Origin: an uncultured Clostridia bacterium | GTDB lineage: Bacteria; Bacillota; Clostridia; Oscillospirales; Butyricicoccaceae | DNA: 64,000 nt | Assembly (NCBI GenBank): GCA_944381055.1 | Contig: CALWJQ010000081.1 | Span: 40,907-104,906, forward strand | Reading direction: 5' to 3' | Part shown: piece after piece, positions 29,069 to 37,862 of the stretch | How the letters are laid out: every line of letters begins with the position of its first letter | Numbering within the stretch: position 1 is the first letter of the stretch | The notes under the pieces: generated by a model | The model's database searches: none | What the model saw: only the letters and a program-made list of their open reading frames with translations | Told to the model about the DNA's origin: nothing | Translations under genes and position numbers: made by a program

Positions 29069-30223
29069 TCACTCGGATTTTTTCTGATAAAACTCACTGC
29101 CCAAAACGGTGGACAGCTCGAGCAGGATGTGATCAAATCCCCCCGCATAATCGGGCCGTACGGCGTTAAACGCCATACGCTCTTTATCAAGGTTTTTAGG
29201 CAGCGAAATACGGGCCGACGTACCGTCCGCATTGCTGCTCATGATAAAGGTCCCGCCGTGGCGCGCCGCAAACCCGCGCAGCAGCGCCAGGCCAAAACCC
29301 GCGCCGCCGGCTGTGCCGCCCTGATCCGCGGCGGCCAGCGCATGCTTGTTCATGGCGCTGCTCATCGTTTCGCCGGCGATGCCGCCGCCGTGGTCGGTGA
29401 CAGTGATGACGACCTGGCTGCCGCGCTCGCTCAGTTCAACGGTAACGGGCGATCCCTTCCCCGCCCGGATGGCGTTGGACAGCAGGTTCAGTATCATGCG
29501 CTCGACCTTCTCTTCGTCAAACACACAAACAACCGGTTCGGCAGGAATGGCCCACCGGATGTCAAGCTGCGCTTTTTGGCACACGATGTCCAGCCTGCGG
29601 GCCAGATCGCGGCAAAAAGCGCCCATATCCCCCTCGGACAGATGAAGGGGCAGAGCCCCATTTTCATACAGCGCGCAGTCGAGCATATTGCGCGACAGGC
29701 GCATCAGGCGCATGATACTCTGATTGATGACAGAAATGGGCATCCTGATTTTTTTCTGCATCTCGCCGGCATCTGATAGCTGAACGCCGGACTCGATATT
29801 CCGGTTTAAAAAGTCGAGCGACGCCGACATCATGCCGAGCTGATCGGAAATTTCACGGCTGATAAACTGCGCCGAATTTTTCCGGATAAACGCCTTTCCG
29901 TCTTCGCTGACCGGAAAAAGCGCGACAACCATGAACTCGTCGCTGGGTTCGGTCACTCCGCGGAAATGCTTTCCGAACAGCTCGCACCGGAAATCGTACG
30001 ATTCTTTATGAAAAGACGCGGCTATCATATTGGCCGCCAGCGCATCCGGCAAAAAATCGTTGAGGTTCCTGCCCGTCAGATCTTCTTCCAGAAACAGCTT
30101 CAGGCTGCCGGTCGTCAGAAGCACCCGCCCGGAGGCCGAGCATAAAAAATAAAAATCCTCGCCGCCGCGCAAAAGATCATAAGCTTTCCCCAGCGTCAGC
30201 AACGACGTCTGTCCGGCGCTCAT
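29069..30223 (-). CDS. Sensor histidine kinase-like ATPase without obvious phospho-acceptor His
   Basis: Cytosolic protein of 384 residues. Residues 1-120 look like a PAS-type sensor region (EDFYFLCSASGRVLLT, LTGRNLNDFL). A helical region follows where the acceptor His of a HisKA domain should be, but the segment reads FISREISDQLGMMSASLDFL, with no His at the H-box. The GHKL ATPase domain is complete: N-box MILNLLSNAIRAG, G1 VTDHGGGIAG, G2 GGAGFGLALLRGFAARHGG. There is no membrane segment and no response-regulator gene nearby. It could phosphorylate another residue, act on a separate phosphotransfer protein, or only bind ATP. It has its own promoter. Confidence 0.75.
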   Translation of the reverse strand: MSAGQTSLLTLGKAYDLLRGGEDFYFLCSASGRVLLTTGSLKLFLEEDLTGRNLNDFLPDALAANMIAASFHKESYDFRCELFGKHFRGVTEPSDEFMVVALFPVSEDGKAFIRKNSAQFISREISDQLGMMSASLDFLNRNIESGVQLSDAGEMQKKIRMPISVINQSIMRLMRLSRNMLDCALYENGALPLHLSEGDMGAFCRDLARRLDIVCQKAQLDIRWAIPAEPVVCVFDEEKVERMILNLLSNAIRAGKGSPVTVELSERGSQVVITVTDHGGGIAGETMSSAMNKHALAAADQGGTAGGAGFGLALLRGFAARHGGTFIMSSNADGTSARISLPKNLDKERMAFNAVRPDYAGGFDHILLELSTVLGSEFYQKKSE

Positions 30224-30273
30224 CCGCTCACCCCATTCGACAGTTTTCCCTCAGGTTCGAGTTTCTTTTTTCT

Positions 30274-30302
30274 ATCATAACCCATTTTGACCCGCATTAC
30301 AA
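30274..30302 (-). promoter_or_regulatory. Promoter of the kinase-like gene
   Basis: Minus strand TTGTAA (30302-30297), 17-nt spacer, TATGAT (30279-30274), about 50 nt before the start codon at 30223. Confidence 0.7.
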
Positions 30303-30341
30303 ATTATTTTTGCATAGCACATATAATTTAGCATAAATGGC

Positions 30342-30370
30342 TTGTTCGCTCCCGAGAGTTAGTGTATAAT
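30342..30370 (+). promoter_or_regulatory. Promoter of gap
   Basis: TTGTTC (30342-30347), 17-nt spacer, TATAAT (30365-30370), giving a leader of roughly 65 nt before ATG 30444. The leader has a good TTGGAGGA ribosome binding site and no clear riboswitch fold. Confidence 0.8.
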
Positions 30371-30440
30371 GATTTTGAAAGATTATCAGGTTTGCGCAAG
30401 GGAATATACGGAAAAACAAACAAGCTTTGGAGGATGTTAA

Positions 30441-31466
<1,026 letters not shown>

Positions 31467-31478
31467 ATCTTTTTCAGG

Positions 31479-31509
31479 GGCAGCCGTCCGCGGGCGGCTG
31501 CCTTTTTTA
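31479..31509 (+). terminator. Terminator of gap
   Basis: GGCAGCCG (31479-31486) pairs with CGGCTGCC (31495-31502), with further GC pairs inside, followed by a seven-base T-run. Confidence 0.88.
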
Positions 31510-31585
31510 TTTTTCTGTGGCAATTTTGCACAAAATGTTGTAAAATAGAAAACGAAAGATAAAATACCCGGAAAGAGGGAAAGCT

Positions 31586-32173
31586 ATGTCCCAGCGGACA
31601 GACCCCGCCCTGCCCCGCGAGCTCCCCGCTTCGCTCCTCAGCGACGAGTTCTTGCTGAGCATGATAGCGGAAAACCTCAATCAGGCCCGCCATGCGGAAA
31701 ACGAACGCATGATGTTCGTCACGCTTTTTGCCGCGCTCGTCGGCGGGATGCTGGCTGTGGCCAGCGAAGTCAAAAACGACTTTTTTTCCACCATTATCAT
31801 CCTTCTCCTCTTTGTGCTCAACATGGTCTGCTCCAACCTGACACGCCGCTGGAACACGATCTTCAAAACGCACTGGTCGCTGGCCTGTCAGATTGGATGC
31901 TACCTGTCAGACCGCTGCTTGACAAAAGATTATTCGCCCAGCCTGTCGCAGTACCAGGGCAGCGATTTCTGGAAAAGGTATGGTTCCAGGGTCAACCGTT
32001 TTTTCTGCTTTGACAACCATGTCATGCACCCGGAACAAAAACATTATATCCACACGGCGGCCCTGTTTGCCCTGTTTAACCGCTGTATCTATGCACTTCT
32101 GACGCTGTCGCTGCTTTATGTCCACTGGGAGCGGCTTGCGCGCCTGTTCTCATGCCTTTTCTCGCCGCTCTGA
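31586..32173 (+). CDS. Conserved-looking membrane protein of unknown function
   Basis: Protein of 195 residues that I do not recognise. It has two close hydrophobic segments near residues 43-58 and 67-83, a cytosolic or exposed stretch of about 70 residues with a Trp, several Tyr and conserved-looking motifs (RRWNTIFKTHWSLAC), and a third hydrophobic segment near the C-terminus (AALFALFNRCIYALLTLSLLYV). The two-helix-plus-soluble-region plan vaguely recalls SLATT-type proteins, but I cannot assign it. GAGGGAAAG precedes ATG 31586. TTGTAA-N16-TAAAAT just upstream is a weak promoter candidate. The HAD gene follows 29 nt later. Confidence 0.6.
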   Translation: MSQRTDPALPRELPASLLSDEFLLSMIAENLNQARHAENERMMFVTLFAALVGGMLAVASEVKNDFFSTIIILLLFVLNMVCSNLTRRWNTIFKTHWSLACQIGCYLSDRCLTKDYSPSLSQYQGSDFWKRYGSRVNRFFCFDNHVMHPEQKHYIHTAALFALFNRCIYALLTLSLLYVHWERLARLFSCLFSPL

Positions 32174-32202
32174 GCAATTATTTTTGTACGCTGGAGGTTT
32201 GT

Positions 32203-32991
32203 ATGCCCAGAATGCTGTGCCTCGACTTGGACGGTACGCTGCTCATGCCCGACCTGGCCATTCCGCAGCCGGTGATTGACGCGCTGCAAACGCTCGTCCG
32301 GCGCGGCGTGGTCGTCACGCTGGCTACCGGGCGGATGTTCCCTTCGGCCAAAAAATACGCGGATCTGATCGGGCTGTCCGCGCCGCTCGTCGTCTACAAC
32401 GGCGCCGTGATTCGCGCCCCATCCGCTGAAAAGCCGCTCTTTTCTTTTCCCGTCCCTGCCGACGTGACGCGCAGCGTCATTGAAACCGCCTGCGAGGGCG
32501 GCTGGTACTTACAGCTTTATAACGACGATAAAATCGTCGTCGCGGAAAAGGTTTTCCACACCGAAGCGGATCCCGACTTTCAAAACGCGCCCTGCGTCGA
32601 GGTCGGCGACCTTCGCCTGGCCTCGCTGGGCCCCACCCCCAAACTGATGACGCGTTCGGATCCGGACGAAATCGTCCGCCGCAAGGCCGTGCTGAAGGCA
32701 CGGCTGGGGGATCGCCTGCACCTGGCGGCGTCCAGCCCGAAGCTGCTTGAAATGATGGACAAGAACGTCACCAAAGCCCGATCGCTCGACCGCCTGTGCC
32801 GTGAGCTGGGCCTGCGCCCGGAAGACGCCGTCGCCTGCGGCGACTCGGACAACGACACTGAAATGCTGTTGTGGGCCGGCGTCGGCTGCTGTATGCACAA
32901 CGGCCTTGCGTCGGTTAAGGAACAGTGCGGCTATGTCTGCCGCGCGTCCAATTCCTACGGCGTGCTGGAAGTCATTGAACGCTTTTTTTAG
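32203..32991 (+). CDS. Cof-type HAD phosphatase
   Basis: HAD-superfamily phosphatase of the Cof/YkrA kind, 262 residues from ATG 32203 (CTGGAGG upstream); a longer frame reaches back into the preceding gene but without similarity. The nucleophile motif LDLDGTLL is near the N-terminus, motif II falls in VVVTLATGR, and the C-terminal motif is ACGDSDNDTEML. The C2-type cap lies in the middle. Such enzymes hydrolyse sugar phosphates or cofactors; the substrate is unknown. It is followed by the femX-like gene 18 nt later. Confidence 0.88.
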   Translation: MPRMLCLDLDGTLLMPDLAIPQPVIDALQTLVRRGVVVTLATGRMFPSAKKYADLIGLSAPLVVYNGAVIRAPSAEKPLFSFPVPADVTRSVIETACEGGWYLQLYNDDKIVVAEKVFHTEADPDFQNAPCVEVGDLRLASLGPTPKLMTRSDPDEIVRRKAVLKARLGDRLHLAASSPKLLEMMDKNVTKARSLDRLCRELGLRPEDAVACGDSDNDTEMLLWAGVGCCMHNGLASVKEQCGYVCRASNSYGVLEVIERFF

Positions 32992-33009
32992 ATAAACTGG
33001 AGGACACCC

Positions 33010-34110
33010 ATGTTTGAACTGGTTACCAAAGATACTGTACGCGAGTACGAAGAATTCTGCCAGCGCTGCCCGAAGGGACATTTTTTGCAGTCCCGGCTGT
33101 GGGCAGACGTCAAAGACAGCTGGACTTGGGAAGCCGTCATGGTGCGCGGCGCCGACAACGCCGTCAAAGCCGGGCTTTCGGTGCTGATCCGCAAAATGCC
33201 GGGGCTTCCTTACACCCTAATGTATGCCGCCCGCGGCCCTGTGTGCGACATCCATGACGAAGACGCGCTGGGCGAGCTGACCCGCGGTGCTGCGGCGCTG
33301 GCCAAAAAGCATCACGCATACGCGCTCAAGCTCGACCCTGACGTCAAAAGCGACGATACCCGCTTTATCGAGATCATGAAAAAGCTGGGGTACGCCCACC
33401 ACCCCGGCAGCAAAAACTTTGACGGCGTACAGCCCAATTATGTGTTCCGCCTCGATGTCAAAGACAAGACCGAGGACGAGCTGCTGGCCGCCTTTCACCA
33501 GAAGACGCGCTACAACCTGCGCCTTTCCATCCGCAAAGGCGTCGAAGTCCGGCTGTGCGGCAAAGAAATGCTTCCTGCATTTTCATCCATCATGCAGGAA
33601 ACCGGCGCGCGCGACGGGTTTATCGTCCGCCCGCTGTCTTATTTTGAAAAAATGCTCGATGCTCTGGGCGAGCATGCCCGGCTGTATATGGCCTTTTGGC
33701 AGGATAAGCCCATTGCCGGCACCATTGCCATTCACTACGGCAACAAAGTCTGGTACCTGTACGGCGCGTCGTCCAACCAGTACCGCAACGTCATGCCCAA
33801 CTACCAGCTGCAATGGGAAATGATCCGCTGGGCGCTCGAAACGAAATGCGATATTTACGATTTCCGCGGCGTGTCCGGCGATCTGACGCCAGAAAACCCG
33901 CTCTACGGCCTGTATCTGTTCAAAAAGGGATTTTCGGGTGAGCTCGTCGAGTTCTGCGGCGAGTTTGAAATGATTTACCACCCAATTGTCAACTATGCCG
34001 CAAACACCGGCATCAGCAAGCTGCGTTCCCTGCGCCACAATCTGGCGGTCCGGCGCGGCAGCAGCAAAGCGCCTGAAACAGAAAAGAAAGAAGACAACGC
34101 CGAAAAATAG
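33010..34110 (+). CDS. FemABX-type aminoacyl-tRNA-dependent peptidoglycan transferase
   Basis: Protein of 366 residues with the two GNAT-like lobes of the FemABX family. FLQSRLWADVKDSWTWEAV and the strongly conserved YNLRLSIRKGVEV region are visible, as are YGASSNQYRNVMPNYQLQWEMIRWA and YDFRGVSGD; the last three are family hallmarks. Members attach amino acids from aminoacyl-tRNA to the stem peptide of lipid II. There is no coiled-coil insertion, so it resembles the monomeric FemX type. The acidic tail (APETEKKEDNAEK) is unusual. The next gene is an amino-acid racemase, which suggests a shared wall-precursor role. Confidence 0.88.
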   Translation: MFELVTKDTVREYEEFCQRCPKGHFLQSRLWADVKDSWTWEAVMVRGADNAVKAGLSVLIRKMPGLPYTLMYAARGPVCDIHDEDALGELTRGAAALAKKHHAYALKLDPDVKSDDTRFIEIMKKLGYAHHPGSKNFDGVQPNYVFRLDVKDKTEDELLAAFHQKTRYNLRLSIRKGVEVRLCGKEMLPAFSSIMQETGARDGFIVRPLSYFEKMLDALGEHARLYMAFWQDKPIAGTIAIHYGNKVWYLYGASSNQYRNVMPNYQLQWEMIRWALETKCDIYDFRGVSGDLTPENPLYGLYLFKKGFSGELVEFCGEFEMIYHPIVNYAANTGISKLRSLRHNLAVRRGSSKAPETEKKEDNAEK

Positions 34111-34128
34111 CAGAATCGGGGATGGGAT

Positions 34129-35223
34129 ATGAAGGTTTTGATCGTTGAAAAAGACAAGATCGTCAATAATCTGGACAAAATCCGTGAAAAGGCCGGCGGC
34201 GCGCCCATCATTGCCGTGCTCAAGGCCAACGCCTACGGCCTGGATCTGCGCCAAATGGCCGATCTGCTGCGCCGGCAGGGCGTGCGTCGGTTCGCCGTCG
34301 CCGAACCGACAGACGCCGTCCGCCTGCGCGACTGGGGATTTAATGAAGAAGAAATTCTCATTTTGCGATCCACCTCGTGCGCCGAGGACATCAAGCAGAT
34401 CCTGACGGCCTGCGCCACCGCCACCATCGGTTCTTACGACGCCGCCGTCGCTTTAAACGGCCTGGCCGAAAAGGACGGCGTCTCGTGCGACGTTCATATC
34501 AAAGTCGACACCGGCATGGGCCGTTACGGTTTTGAGCCATCCGAGCTTGACCGCATTTTGTCGGTTTACCGCTTCATGACCAATTTAAACGTCACCGGTA
34601 TGTACACTCACTTCCCCTGTGCGTTCCGCAGCCGTAAAAAGACGCTGGAGCAGTGCAACATGCTGCTTGACGTTGCAGCCAAAGTCCGCCAGGCCGGGCT
34701 GGATCCGGGGATGCTGCACGCCGCCAACTCGGCGGGGCTTTTCTACTGCAATCTGCCGGCGCTCGACGCCGTCCGCCCCGGGTCGTCCATCGGCGGGCGC
34801 GTGACCTGCCGCGGCGACTACGGCCTGCAAAAAACCGGCCGTCTGCAAAGCTCGGTCGCCGAGGTTCGCTGGCTGACCAAAGGCCATACTATCGGGTACG
34901 GCTCTGCCTACATTACGAAAAAGCCGACGAAAATTGCCGTCATCCCCATTGGCACGTCGGACGGCTATATGCTGGAAAAAGCGCGTGATTCCTTCCGGTT
35001 TGGCGACTGCGTGCGCTATGCGCTGAGCAGTTTTAAATCGTTTGTGACCGCCAAGCGGTTTTATGTGCTGATCAACGGCAAGCGCGCCCGCGTGCTGGGG
35101 CATGTCGGCGTCAACCACACCATTGCCGACGTCACCGAAATCGACTGTTCCCCCGGCGACATCGCGTCCTTTGATGTGTCGCCCATGTTCGTGCCGGAAG
35201 GCATCGAGCGCCGCTATGTCTGA
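34129..35223 (+). CDS. alr: Alanine racemase-like PLP enzyme (divergent)
   Basis: Fold-type III PLP enzyme, 364 residues, that would interconvert L- and D-amino acids for the wall. The PLP lysine is in LKANAYG, the Lys and Arg of the phosphate/substrate region in KVDTGMGRYGF, and the second base Tyr in IGYGSAY. The usual SMDM/CMDQ motif after the VNGKR block, whose Asp lines the active-site entrance, is replaced by GVNHT. This makes the substrate uncertain: alanine is the default, but another amino acid is possible. It lies between femX and a decarboxylase, whose start overlaps its stop by 8 nt. Confidence 0.78.
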   Translation: MKVLIVEKDKIVNNLDKIREKAGGAPIIAVLKANAYGLDLRQMADLLRRQGVRRFAVAEPTDAVRLRDWGFNEEEILILRSTSCAEDIKQILTACATATIGSYDAAVALNGLAEKDGVSCDVHIKVDTGMGRYGFEPSELDRILSVYRFMTNLNVTGMYTHFPCAFRSRKKTLEQCNMLLDVAAKVRQAGLDPGMLHAANSAGLFYCNLPALDAVRPGSSIGGRVTCRGDYGLQKTGRLQSSVAEVRWLTKGHTIGYGSAYITKKPTKIAVIPIGTSDGYMLEKARDSFRFGDCVRYALSSFKSFVTAKRFYVLINGKRARVLGHVGVNHTIADVTEIDCSPGDIASFDVSPMFVPEGIERRYV

Positions 35224-36610
35224 CGCGCCCCTGCTCAGCGCCCTGAGCGCGCTGGCGGCCCGCCCCGGCGTGTCGCGCTTTCACATGCCCGGACACAAGG
35301 GGGCTCCCTGCGGCAGCCCGTTTGACGGGGTTTTTCCCATTGACTACACCGAGCTGCCGCTCACCGGCAACCTGTATGACGGCGGCGGCCCCATCGCCCT
35401 TGCCGAACGGGAAGCCGCCCGCTGGTACGGTATGGACGGGTGTTTTTTCCTGACCTGCGGCGCGACGCAGGGCCTCAAAGCGGCGCTGCGCTTTTACTGC
35501 ACCATCGGCGGAAGCGTCGTGCTCGACCGCAACTGCCACAAAAGTGTGATCGACGGCTGCGCGCTGCTCGACCTGCACCCTGCTTACGTCTGTCCGGAAT
35601 TTTCTGCCGAAACCGGCGTGACCTGCAACATTTCGCCCGCAGAACTGACCCGGCAGCTGCGCCGCAGCCGGGCTCCTGCCGCCGTTGTCACCAGCCCGAC
35701 CTATTATGGCCATTGCCTGGACATCGCTTCCCTGGCCCGCGCAGCCCACGCCTGCGGTGCGGCTTTGATCGTCGACAGTGCGCACGGCGCTCATCTGCGC
35801 GCCTGCGGCTGCGCCGACCCGGCGCTTGAAGGCGCCGACGCCGTCGTTTTTTCAGCGCACAAGACCCTGTGCGCACTGGGACAGGGCGCCTATCTGGTCT
35901 TCCGCGGGCTGGATCCCGGGCAGCAGGGCGCTCTTCGCGCCGCGACGGCGCTGTTTGGCACGACTTCGCCTTCCTATACTGTCATGGCTTCGCTTGACTG
36001 GGCGCGCGCCCGCATGGAAAAAGAAAACGGGCGCTGGCAGGCCACGGCTGCCGGAGCTCTGGAACTGCGCCGCCGCATCGAGGCGCACACGCCGTTTTCC
36101 TGCCTGCACGCCGGCGACCCCTGCCGGCTGACTGTACGCACAGATCTTGCCGGCGTCAGCGGGTTTGACGCCGCCCGGCGCCTGTTTGCACTGGGCGTCG
36201 AACCAGAAATGCAGGACAGCGGCCGCGTGGTCTTCATCCTCACCCCGCAGGATACGCGTGAAGACTGGGCGCGGCTGGAAGCGGCGCTGCAAAGCATTGG
36301 CCGGCAGGCGCCGTCCCAGGCTGCGCCCCCGCCTGTTTGTCCGCCTCCTCTCCCCCGCGTCCCACTGTCGCCGCGCCAGGCCATGTCCGCCCCTAAAATA
36401 CGCCGTCCGCTGCGCGACTGTACCGGGCAAATCACAGGCGAAAACCTCGCCCCGTATCCGCCCGGCGTGGCAGCTGCCGTCCAGGGCGAGCTTTTGACAA
36501 AGTTTTGCATTGAATATTTGTGCAAAATGGGTTATAATGGGGATACTTACATTCAAGTAATTCCATCAGCGGCTGTGCCGCCTATTCTGAAAGGAGGACT
36601 TAGATCATGA
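35216..36610 (+). CDS. Orn/Lys/Arg decarboxylase family PLP enzyme (YaaO-like)
   Basis: Fold-type I PLP enzyme, 464 residues from ATG 35216; the open frame is longer but upstream it overlaps alr. It opens with SRFHMPGHKG, the family signature, and carries the PLP lysine in VFSAHKTLCALGQGAYLV. The size fits the short YaaO/SpeA group. Lysine or arginine decarboxylation is the family reaction; the substrate is not shown. In Bacillus subtilis yaaO also precedes the tmk-yaaQ-yaaR-holB-yaaT cluster, as here without tmk and yaaR. The last 35 residues after PYPPGV look unlike the family and contain the promoter of the next gene. Confidence 0.85.
   Translation: MSDAPLLSALSALAARPGVSRFHMPGHKGAPCGSPFDGVFPIDYTELPLTGNLYDGGGPIALAEREAARWYGMDGCFFLTCGATQGLKAALRFYCTIGGSVVLDRNCHKSVIDGCALLDLHPAYVCPEFSAETGVTCNISPAELTRQLRRSRAPAAVVTSPTYYGHCLDIASLARAAHACGAALIVDSAHGAHLRACGCADPALEGADAVVFSAHKTLCALGQGAYLVFRGLDPGQQGALRAATALFGTTSPSYTVMASLDWARARMEKENGRWQATAAGALELRRRIEAHTPFSCLHAGDPCRLTVRTDLAGVSGFDAARRLFALGVEPEMQDSGRVVFILTPQDTREDWARLEAALQSIGRQAPSQAAPPPVCPPPLPRVPLSPRQAMSAPKIRRPLRDCTGQITGENLAPYPPGVAAAVQGELLTKFCIEYLCKMGYNGDTYIQVIPSAAVPPILKGGLRS
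36510..36538 (+). promoter_or_regulatory. Promoter of darA-holB-ricT inside the decarboxylase 3' end
   Basis: TTGAAT (36510-36515), 17-nt spacer, TATAAT (36533-36538), in an AT-rich patch within coding sequence, about 70 nt before ATG 36607. Confidence 0.75.
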
Positions 36611-36930
36611 AAATGCTTATTGCGATCCTGAATGCCGACGACGCTTCCGCCGTCATCCAGAACCTGATGAAAGAGGGCTATTCGATCACCCGGCTGTCCA
36701 CGACGGGCGGTTTCCTTCGCGCCGGCAACGTCACCATCCTGATCGGCGTCAAAGACGACCGTGTCCAGGCTGTCATCGATATTATCGGCAAATATTCCAA
36801 GAGCCGCAAGCAGGTCATCCCGACCACGTCGGAAGCCGGCATCAATTTTTATCCCTCTATGCCGGTTGAAGTCACGGTAGGCGGCGCGACCATTTTTGTC
36901 CTCAACGTCGAGCGGTTCGAAAAGGTGTAA
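36607..36930 (+). CDS. darA: Cyclic di-AMP receptor DarA/PstA (YaaQ)
   Basis: PII-like signal protein of 107 residues that binds cyclic di-AMP in Firmicutes. The conserved nucleotide-site motif STTGGFLRAGNVT is intact, followed by IGVKDDRVQAVIDII and the C-terminal PVEVTVGGATIFVL. Its partner proteins are unknown in most species. The ATG overlaps the decarboxylase stop (ATGA), and AAAGGAGG lies upstream. holB follows after 5 nt. Confidence 0.93.
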   Translation: MKMLIAILNADDASAVIQNLMKEGYSITRLSTTGGFLRAGNVTILIGVKDDRVQAVIDIIGKYSKSRKQVIPTTSEAGINFYPSMPVEVTVGGATIFVLNVERFEKV

Positions 36931-36935
36931 GTTTT

Positions 36936-37862
36936 ATGCTCCTTCCTTCCCTGCTTGGGAACGAATCCATCAAGCGCGCGTTTTCCGGCCCGGACGGGCC
37001 GGACAGCGCCTGCATCATCCTCAGCGGTCCCCGGGGTTCCGGTAAGCGTACGGCGGCGTTTGACATTGCCATGGGCCTGCTGTGTACGCGCAGCCCGGCC
37101 CCCTGCGGCCGCTGCGGCGCATGTATCCGTATGAAAGCGGGCTCGCATCCGGATTATGAACTGTTCAATCCGGAAGGCGGCGAAATCAAAGTCGACGCGG
37201 TGCGCGCTCTGCGCGCCCGTTCCTTTATCCGCCCCAGCGAGGCTGCGCGCAAAGTATTTGTCATCAATGCCGCCGACAAAATGAACCCGCAAAGCCAGAA
37301 CGCTCTTTTGAAGGTGCTTGAAGAGCCGCTGTCGACGGTTTTTATTTTGCTGTGTGAAAACAGCGAAGCACTGCTGCAAACCGTCCGTTCGCGCAGCATC
37401 CACTACCGGCTTCAGCCGCTGGACGCCGCGCAGCTGTGCGGGATCCTGTCGCAGCGTTTTCCACAGGCAGGAGAGGCCGCGGTGCGGCAGGCAGCTGAAG
37501 ACAGCGGCGGCTATTTGGGCCCCGCAGCCGACATCCTTTCGGGCGCACAGACCGAAACCGATGCGCTGGCCGGCAGCTTTGCCGCCGCGCTCGGGCGGGA
37601 CGAGCTGTCGGTTTTTTCGTGCTGTATGGACGCGTCCCGTCTGTCGCGCGACGATTACGCGCAGTTCTGCGACGCGCTGTGCCGGCGTCTTGCCGGCCTT
37701 GTCCGGCAAGGGACGCCGGATCCGGGGCTCTTGCTGTCCTTATATGAATATGTTGAAAAACAAAAGTACCAGACGGCATTCAACGCCTCGGTGACCGCCC
37801 TGTCTGGGGCGCTGGCCGCTTTTTGCGGCGATAACCTTAAGCATTCCTGGAGGAACACATGA
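36936..37862 (+). CDS. holB: DNA polymerase III delta' subunit
   Basis: Clamp-loader subunit of 308 residues. The AAA+ domain begins with a Walker A-like GPRGSGKRT; the zinc module has CTRSPAPCGRCGAC; the arginine-finger/sensor region reads NPQSQNALLKVLEEPLSTVFILLCE. Its position between darA and ricT matches Bacillus subtilis. It overlaps ricT by 4 nt. Confidence 0.93.
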   Translation: MLLPSLLGNESIKRAFSGPDGPDSACIILSGPRGSGKRTAAFDIAMGLLCTRSPAPCGRCGACIRMKAGSHPDYELFNPEGGEIKVDAVRALRARSFIRPSEAARKVFVINAADKMNPQSQNALLKVLEEPLSTVFILLCENSEALLQTVRSRSIHYRLQPLDAAQLCGILSQRFPQAGEAAVRQAAEDSGGYLGPAADILSGAQTETDALAGSFAAALGRDELSVFSCCMDASRLSRDDYAQFCDALCRRLAGLVRQGTPDPGLLLSLYEYVEKQKYQTAFNASVTALSGALAAFCGDNLKHSWRNT

